Of a stretch of 64,000 nt of DNA, positions 57,203 to 64,000 are shown one piece after another. Positions within the stretch are counted from its first letter, which is position 1. Every line of letters begins with the position of its first letter. The notes beneath the pieces are model-generated. The model was given only the letters and a program-made list of their open reading frames with translations, made no database searches and was not told the DNA's origin. Source of the DNA: Panax quinquefolius (Eukaryota; Streptophyta; Magnoliopsida; Apiales; Araliaceae); the NCBI GenBank assembly GCA_020205615.1, contig CM035168.1, positions 126,552,795 through 126,616,794 on the forward strand. Reading direction: 5' to 3'. The translations under genes were made by a program, and so were the position numbers.

Positions 57203-59943
57203 TGTGACGCCTCCAAAATAGGTCTATTCCATCCAACCCATTCTGAGTCGTCAAATACATGGTACAGAAATAACTACAACTTAATTATTACAACATATAA
57301 ACTGTAAGTTTAAATACAGATATTGCCATCTAGACAATATCCACACGCAAATAAATCCCAATCATAATTATTGATACATTATTTTATAAAAATGGTGAGG
57401 ACTACTAAACAACTATCTCTAGAACTTTCATTCCATACCCCCTATTAGTCTTTCATTACATTCTCGCCTCCCGAGAAGAAAAATGGAACAACAAGGAAAA
57501 GGGTGAGCTCAACTAGCCCGATAAAAGAATATTATGACTAAGATAATATATAACAAATTATCGTTAGTCTTCAACAGGAAAAATCTAATAGAATACAATA
57601 GACAACCGGTTTTAAATCAACAACTGCGGTGAAACAACAATTCATTAGAAGAGTTAAGTAGAGAGTGCAAACTACTATCTTCTATATATGAATTTAAAAG
57701 TTCATCGTCGATATTTTATCCTGTAACATCAATCAATATATATCCGAATCAAATATTCATCTTTGCACTACTGGTGCCAAAGATATTCATCGATTGGTCA
57801 TGTTCATCTAAACACTGTTCATCTTTGCACTACTGGGACAAAGATATTAATCGATCGGTCATATTCATCTCAACACCTGTTCATCTTTGCACTACAGGCC
57901 AAAGATATTCAGTAATATCATCATTTAGGACTAATGATGATGAAAAATATTTTAAAGGAAACGAATCCAGTGAAACAAAAGAACAAATATTAAGGATTCA
58001 GTATTTTAAACAATCCAAGTTCAAAATACTCCATAAGTAATCAGAGTGGAGTAAAATTCAAGAATGATCAAAACATGGATACAATTAAAGCTAGTATCCA
58101 TAATAGATATTTTGACGAAAAATGAAATTTTAATTTTTACGTGAATAGTGTAGTATTTAAGTGAATAGTCAGAGTATCGTGAATAAAGGTAAATATCGTG
58201 AATAAGTAACTCAACACCAAAAAAGATAGAAATTTCACAAAAAACATCATCACGCTTCGTGAATAGTACTCGTGAATAAGTAACTCATGAATAGTAACTT
58301 AGAGCATAAAAAAGTTCCAAATTTGATAAAAGTTTCAACCAATATTTCAAAGATAATGATATTGAAGAAATAATATCATTTGAGAAGAAAATAATATCCA
58401 CTACCATGAAAGACAATACTTTAGTTGAAACAGGATATAGGCTATGACTTGAACTTTTCAGCACCGTATAGCAATACTCAAAGTATACTCAAAATACTCA
58501 CAAGAATACGCTCGATAATATAGAGAGAAAACTTGAGTTTACGGTGTGATTTTCAATTCTAACCTAAGCACCTATTTATAGGAAAATCTTAGAACACCAA
58601 GTAGAAAATTTAATATAATATTAATATATATTTTCCAAAACCTCATACGCACACTTGCCAACTGAATTCAGCTTCTACACATGTTAAATGAGGCCACCTA
58701 AACATTCCAAAAACGTTTTTCCTATTTTAAATATTTTAAACTTCCAAAAATCAATTATTTCGGAGCTTTGGAACTTCAATAATTCATAATAAATAGCCCT
58801 TTTATCAGAAAATTCGAATCTCGCTACTTTTTATAGGAAATTCAATTCTCTACAACTTTGCAGAAGAAAGTTTTTCCAAATTTCAAACAAAATTGGCCAA
58901 GAAATCCACAAACAGACGATTTTTTTGTTTATAATCAAATTTCGGTCAAGAAATGGGGTCCCAAACACACAAAACATGTGTTAATCATTTAATGCCACAA
59001 AATACTCTTCCTCCTCATATACTCACATATCGCACATTCATTATAAAAATATCACCGTTAATATATTATTAAAATAATATATTTAAATGAATTATTTTAT
59101 CGAGAAAAAGATAAAATATTAATTTTCAACAATTGTCACATTAAAATTTTCTCCATCTATATCCACATAAAATCAATATTTTCCTCATCATATAAATCAA
59201 TAATTAATTATTCACAAATAATATTACAGAATCACGATCTTTGGCACCTGAGTAGTTCAGGAAAGAGGGAACTTTTCGATAGGGATCTCTCACTTCTTTG
59301 CGCGCTTGATTAGGTGACCAAACTCTCCTTAGACGTAACTTTCTAGACATTGCCAATAATGTTATCCAATAATATTATTAGGAGAATATGAATTATTGCT
59401 CGATAATGGAAACTCTTGTGTAATGACAATTTATTGAAACAATAGTAATATAAAATATCAATGCAAGCAATTATTGAATCAATAAAATAAAATCTTTGAA
59501 TAGTAATTCTTTGTAACAATTATTGAGTAGTGCCTTCTTACGTAAGAATCAATAATTGGTGCAATACGATGTCTGTTGCTTCGATAACGCGTATTAGTGT
59601 GTTTTAACCACCGGGTATTCAACAATATTACTTGAGTAACAACTACGGCGTTATTTATAAACAACTTATATTTGTCGTTTTCTTCATCCAATCGCTTTTT
59701 CGTTATGGGGCCCACAAAAATCGCTGCTGGCAGGTAAATGCGAATATTCCCCAACGATACGAATATTCCACGACCAAACGAATATTCCCTAAGCGATAAT
59801 GAATATTTTATAACCACTTGCTTATTCAAAATATTTGCGTATTTTACCCATAACTATCCACATTAATCAAATCAACCCTTACTATTTCAAAATAATAAAT
59901 AGAGTAAAATAAATTTCATTTATTAATAATTTGGGGTCTTACA
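57203..59943 (-). mobile_element. Solo LTR inserted in RNase H of the plus-strand pol segment
   Basis: 2.74 kb, TGTGACGCC to GGGTCTTACA, with a perfect duplication AATAC (57198-57202, 59944-59948). It lies antisense to the interrupted pol. It has about three hairpin repeat units (57755-57912). Its second half diverges from the other LTRs (about 58600-59110) and is closer to the LTR starting at 61847. Confidence 0.93.
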
Positions 59944-59948
59944 AATAC

Positions 59949-60515
59949 CATCGGTTCGGATGGATTTGTTATCTACAACGATGCTTGAGGCAAAGGGTTA
60001 GGATGTGTTCTCGTCACGATGTGAGAAAGTCATGGCTTTATGCCTCATGACAACTTAAAAAATATGAGAGGAATTATCTTACTCATAATCTAGAGTTAGC
60101 GTGATCGTCTTCGCGCTAAAGATCCGGAGGCACTTATCTATATGGGAGAAAGTGGAGATATATTCGGACCATAAAAGCCTCAAATATTTCTTCACTCAAA
60201 AGGAACTCAACGTGCTAAGAACGACGTTGGCTTGAAATTTATGAAAGATTACGACCACACTATTGATACCATCATGGAAAAGCGAGCGTGGTGGTGACGC
60301 GTTGAGTAGAAGATCATATGCAGGAGCGAAGTGCGATGATGTCAAGTATATGCGTAGAGACAACTTTAATAGAAAAAGTTAAGGTTGTTGAGCCAGGCCA
60401 CCCGGAAATGATGCGTGTAAGAAGAAAGTACAAGAAAGTGCTATTCCGGAAGCGAGAATCGATGAAGAATGAATACTTCGAGTTTACTCCAGACTTTGTG
60501 ATCCTAACGACTTTG
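59949..60515 (+). pseudogene. RNase H remainder, decayed
   Basis: Plus-strand RNase H residues follow the solo LTR (SDGFVIYNDA then a stop, then a GLGCVL-like stretch). Frames shift several times up to about 60515. A KVKVVEPGHPEMMRVRRKY segment in the linker is shared with the element at 13972. Confidence 0.75.
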
Positions 60516-61500
60516 ATTTGAAGTACAAGATTATGATGGAGGGACACAATACACCATTTGCGATCCATCCCGGAAGTACCAAAATGTATCGTGATCTTCA
60601 ACATACATTTTGGTGGAACAATATGAAAAGAGAGATTGCAAAGTTTATCTCGACGTGTTTAACTTATCAACGTGTAAAGGCGGAGCATCAAGTACCTAAG
60701 GGTCCATTGCAACCACTTGAGATTCCGAAATGGAAGTGGGAAAACATTACCATGGATTTTATTACGGGTCTTCCTACGGTTTCTCAAGGCATCGATGCTA
60801 TTTAAGTTATTGTTGATAGATTAACCAAGTCTGCTCATTTCTTGCCGATACGGGAGACTTATTCCCTTGAATGTCTTGCTCATATGTATGTAAATGAGAT
60901 TGTGAGATTGCATGGCATGCCAGTATCCATAGTTTCGGATCGTGACCCAAGATTTACTTCAAGATTTTGGGTTAGCTTGCAAAAATGCTATATACGCACG
61001 GATTTACGATTTAGTTGAGATACCACCCTCAAAGCAGACTGACAATCGAGAGAGGACTATTCAAACTCTTGAAGATTTATTAAGACTCGTGTCCTAGACT
61101 TCAAAAGGAGTTGGGATAAGTATTTACCATTGGTGGAATTCTCCTACAAACAACAGTTATTATCGAACAAGCATTGGTGTGGCCCCATTTGAAGCATTGT
61201 ATGGACAAAAGTGTCGATCTCCGGTATGTTGGGACGAGGTGGGTGAAGCAACATTGTTGGTACCCAAGTTGAATGCGTATGACTACGGGAAAAGATCCAA
61301 ATGATTCGACAACGTATACAAAGCGGCACAAGATCGACAAAAGAGTTATGCGGATCTTCATCGAAAGGACGTGGAATTTAGTATTGGGGATCATATATTG
61401 TTGCGTGTTGCCCCGTGGAAGGAGTTACAAGATTAGGGAGAGAGGAAAGCTCAATCCACGATTTATTGGTCCATTTCAAATTTCTTGACCGAGTAGGTAA
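60516..61500 (+). pseudogene. Gypsy integrase, decayed
   Basis: The open frame at 60518-60805 has HPGSTKMYRDLQHTFWW, then CLTYQRVKAEHQVPKGPLQP (second zinc-binding Cys changed to Tyr) and MDFITGLP with the first catalytic Asp. A stop follows at 60803. The second Asp lies in [14 protein letters not shown] sequence near 60935-60960, in another frame. The core ends in a TSIGVAPFEALYGQKCRSP-like sequence near 61165-61220. Confidence 0.88.
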
Positions 61501-61517
61501 TGTAGCCTATAGACTTC

Positions 61518-61835
61518 ATGAGTATGTCTCGTGTTCATAATGTGTTTCACATATCTGTACTTCGTAAATATGTGAAAGACCCGAACCACGTTATTGAGTT
61601 AGAACCAGACGAGATAGCCAAAGACTTAACTTATGAAGAGGTACCTGTTAAGATCTTGGATAGGAAGGGAGACGTCCTACCTATGAAAAAGGTCATACCA
61701 CAAGTTAAAGTTTTGTGGAGGAACCATGCTATAGAGGAAATGACACGGGAGTTGGAAACGAAAATAAAAGCGAGGTATCCTCACCTTTTCGAAACACCAG
61801 GTACGTATGTCAATTTCGAGGATGAAATTTCATAA
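61518..61835 (+). pseudogene. Integrase C-terminal extension of a gypsy chromovirus
   Basis: 105 residues: RVHNVFHISVLRKYVKDPNH, then LTYEEVPVKILDRK, PQVKVLWRNHAIEE, ARYPHLFE. This is the tail of Tekay/Del-like polyproteins, where the VLWRNH segment overlaps the chromodomain-like region. It ends just before the PPT. It is one of the few unbroken frames in the element. Confidence 0.85.
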
Positions 61836-61846
61836 GGAGAGGAGGT

Positions 61847-64000
61847 TGTAAGACCCCAACTTAATATTTAATGAAATTAAATTTTCTCTATTTATTATCT
61901 TGAAATAGTAAGGGTTGATTGGATTAATGTGGTAAGTTATGGGTAAATGCGTAATTATTTTAAACAAGCAAAGTGGTTTTAAAATATTCATTGTTGATGA
62001 GGGAATATTCGTTTGGTCGTGGAATATTAAATGATCTTTGTCGGGAATATTCTTACGATTTGACCAAGAACCTTGTGTGGGCCCCATAACTAAAAAGCGA
62101 TTGGATGAAAAAAACGATAAGAATAAGTTGGTTATAAATATTGGCGTAGTTATACACAGATTATCATCGTGGGAATACCTTATGGTTAAAACACAAGAAG
62201 ATACTGCAGATTACACCAATTATTGATTCTTACGTAAGAAGGCACTACTCAATAATTGTTACAGTAATTACTGTTCAATATTTTATTTTATTAATTCAAT
62301 AATTGCTGCGTTGATATTTTATATTACTATTGTTTTAATAATTGTCACTACACAGTATTTTCTATTATCGGAGCAATAATTCATATTATCTGAATAATAT
62401 TATTAGATAACATTATTGGTAATGTCTAGAAAGTTCTGTCTATGGAAAGGTTTAGTCATCTAATCATGCGCCAAGTAGTGAGAGAGATCCTTATTGGAAA
62501 GCCCCTCTTTCCGAAAGCTCGTGGTTGTCAATAATGTGATTCTCGTAATATTATTTGTGAATAATTAATTATTGATTTATATGATGAGGAAAATATTAAT
62601 TTTATGTGGATATAGATGAAAAAAATTTTAATGTGACAATTGTTGAAAATTAATATTTTATCTTTTCTCGATAAAATAATTCAATTAAATATATTATTTT
62701 AATAATATATTGATGGTGATATTTTTACAATGAATGTTAGATATATGAGTATATGAGGAGGAAGAGTATTTTTGTGGCATTAAATGATTAACACATGTTT
62801 TGTGTGTCGGTAGACCCCAATTCTTGATCGAAATTTGATTATAGTCTGTAAAATCGCCCGTTTGTGGATTTGGCCAATTTCATTTGAATTTGAAAAAACT
62901 TTCTTCAAAGAAAGTTGTAGAGAATAAAATTTTCTATGGAAAGGACATGTGGTTTGAATTTTTCGACAAAAAGGGCTATTTATTGTGAATTATTAAAGTT
63001 TCTAGATATCTAAAGTGTGAATTGATTTTTGGAGTTTAAATGATTTTTGTTAGAAAAACATTTTTTGTACTTTGGTGGCCCTCACTTGCACATGTTAATG
63101 GCTGAATTCAATTATCTAGAGGTGGGCTTGAATATTTTGTAATTATATTAATATTATATTAAATTTTTTCGCTTTGGTGTTTAAGCATTTTTCTATAATA
63201 AGGTGCTTAGGTTAGAATTAAAATCACACCGTAAACTCAAATCTTCTCTTTCTTTCTCTCGATATATTGAGTGTATTCTTGTGAGTATACTTTGAGTGTG
63301 TCTATACGGTGCAAGTTCAAGTCATAGTCATGCTTTATATCCTGTTTCAACTAAAATCATCTTTCGAGGTAAGGGATGTTATTTTCTTTTTAAATGATAT
63401 TATTTTCTTCAATATCATTATGTCAAATATTGGTTTGAACTTTTAATTAAATTTGGAACTTTTTTGTGTTTGGGGTTACTATTCACTTAATCACAACACT
63501 ATTCATCGAAAAATGAAATTTTCCTTTTCGTCAAAATATCTATTATGGATACTAGCTTTGATTGTATCCATATTTTGATCATTCTTGAATTTTACTTCAC
63601 TATGATTATTTATGAGGTATTTTGGACATGAAATAAGTGAAATACTGAATCCTTGATATTTATTCTTTTGTTTCTTTGGATTCGTTTCCTTTAAAATATT
63701 TTTCATCATCCTCAGTCCTAAATGATGATATTATTGAATATCTGGGCAGAAGTGCAAAAAGATTAATGATTTTATGATAAATATCTTTAGCTCGTAGTGC
63801 AAAGATGAACAAGTGTTGAGATGAACATGACCGACTGATGAATATCTTTGGCCTGTAGTGTAAAGATAAATATTTGATTCAAGATGCATATTGATTGATG
63901 TTACAGGGATAAAATATTGATGATGGACTTTTAAATTCATAGATAGTAGTAGATTTCATTCTCTACGTAACTCTCTATGAATTATTATTTCTGTTGCGAA
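61847..64000 (+). repeat. 3' LTR of the plus-strand gypsy element, cut by the window edge
   Basis: Starts TGTAAGACCCC and reads as the reverse complement of the other long LTRs. It contains the TATA-like and hairpin repeat regions in reverse (GTAGTGCAAAGATGAAC near 63795-63812). About 2.15 kb of an expected 2.7 kb is visible. Confidence 0.92.

Larger units (their letters stand above)
57047..61846 (+). mobile_element. Plus-strand pol segment of a long-LTR gypsy element, 5' truncated
   Basis: Begins abruptly in the RT/RNase H connection at 57047 and runs through RNase H, integrase and C-terminal tail to a PPT (61833-61845, AAGGAGAGGAGG) and the following LTR at 61847. Opposite in orientation to the gag-only segment on its left. 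Interrupted by a solo LTR at 57203-59943. Confidence 0.88.

Noticed and set aside
1..64000. tRNA, rRNA or other structural RNA genes
   Set aside because: I saw no A/B-box pair or cloverleaf and no ribosomal sequence. The tRNA-like words found are retrotransposon primer sites.

Overview
This is nuclear DNA from a flowering plant, most likely a eudicot. It is AT-rich, its genes are split by GT-AG introns, it is full of microsatellites, and it carries layered plant retrotransposons. Four host genes are recognisable, and they occupy only a small part of the 64 kb. I cannot name the species.

Left arm (1-12,487). A minus-strand JmjC gene of the NO66/MINA53 ribosomal-oxygenase type (first exon at 4,331, 3' end beyond the left edge) has a MITE-like element in its second intron. 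A plus-strand group IId WRKY gene (7,831-9,173, three exons) has WKKYDQK in place of the WRKYGQK DNA-reading heptad and lacks the usual hydrophobic stretch before its HARF motif. Between them lies a 0.3-kb hairpin MITE.

Middle (12,488-29,990). A hAT-like non-autonomous element (12,488-24,480, 8-bp target duplication CCTTCTCC) has been split by a complete but decayed minus-strand Ty3/gypsy element with 2.7-kb LTRs (13,972-24,079, target duplication TCGAC). Next comes a compact two-exon TMEM230-like membrane-protein gene (25,046-25,458). The gap after it holds a G-quadruplex-type tract, a fragment of mitochondrial cox1, a Stowaway MITE and several microsatellites.

PIN2 locus (30,021-41,430). 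A six-exon PIN2-type auxin efflux carrier gene is clean at every splice junction, but an 8.2-kb minus-strand Ty1/copia element (31,446-39,628, target duplication GGTTC) sits in exon 2. That element carries its own nested 1.8-kb solo LTR. The allele as read should yield only the N-terminal membrane half and most of the hydrophilic loop.

Right arm (42,399-64,000). A Tat-lineage Ty3/gypsy element (42,399-54,087, target duplication GGAAG) has a gag remnant and no pol that I can find. It carries tandem-repeat blocks and an antisense reading frame resembling the plant mobile domain, and it was hit by a 3.4-kb solo LTR of the same family as the middle gypsy element (target duplication AACGA). Then come an inverted Tat-type LTR, a gag-only deletion derivative of the long-LTR family, and a head-to-head pol segment interrupted by another solo LTR (target duplication AATAC). 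The window ends inside a further LTR. The host genes show no shared pathway. The right two-thirds is a record of repeated nested insertion and LTR-LTR recombination.
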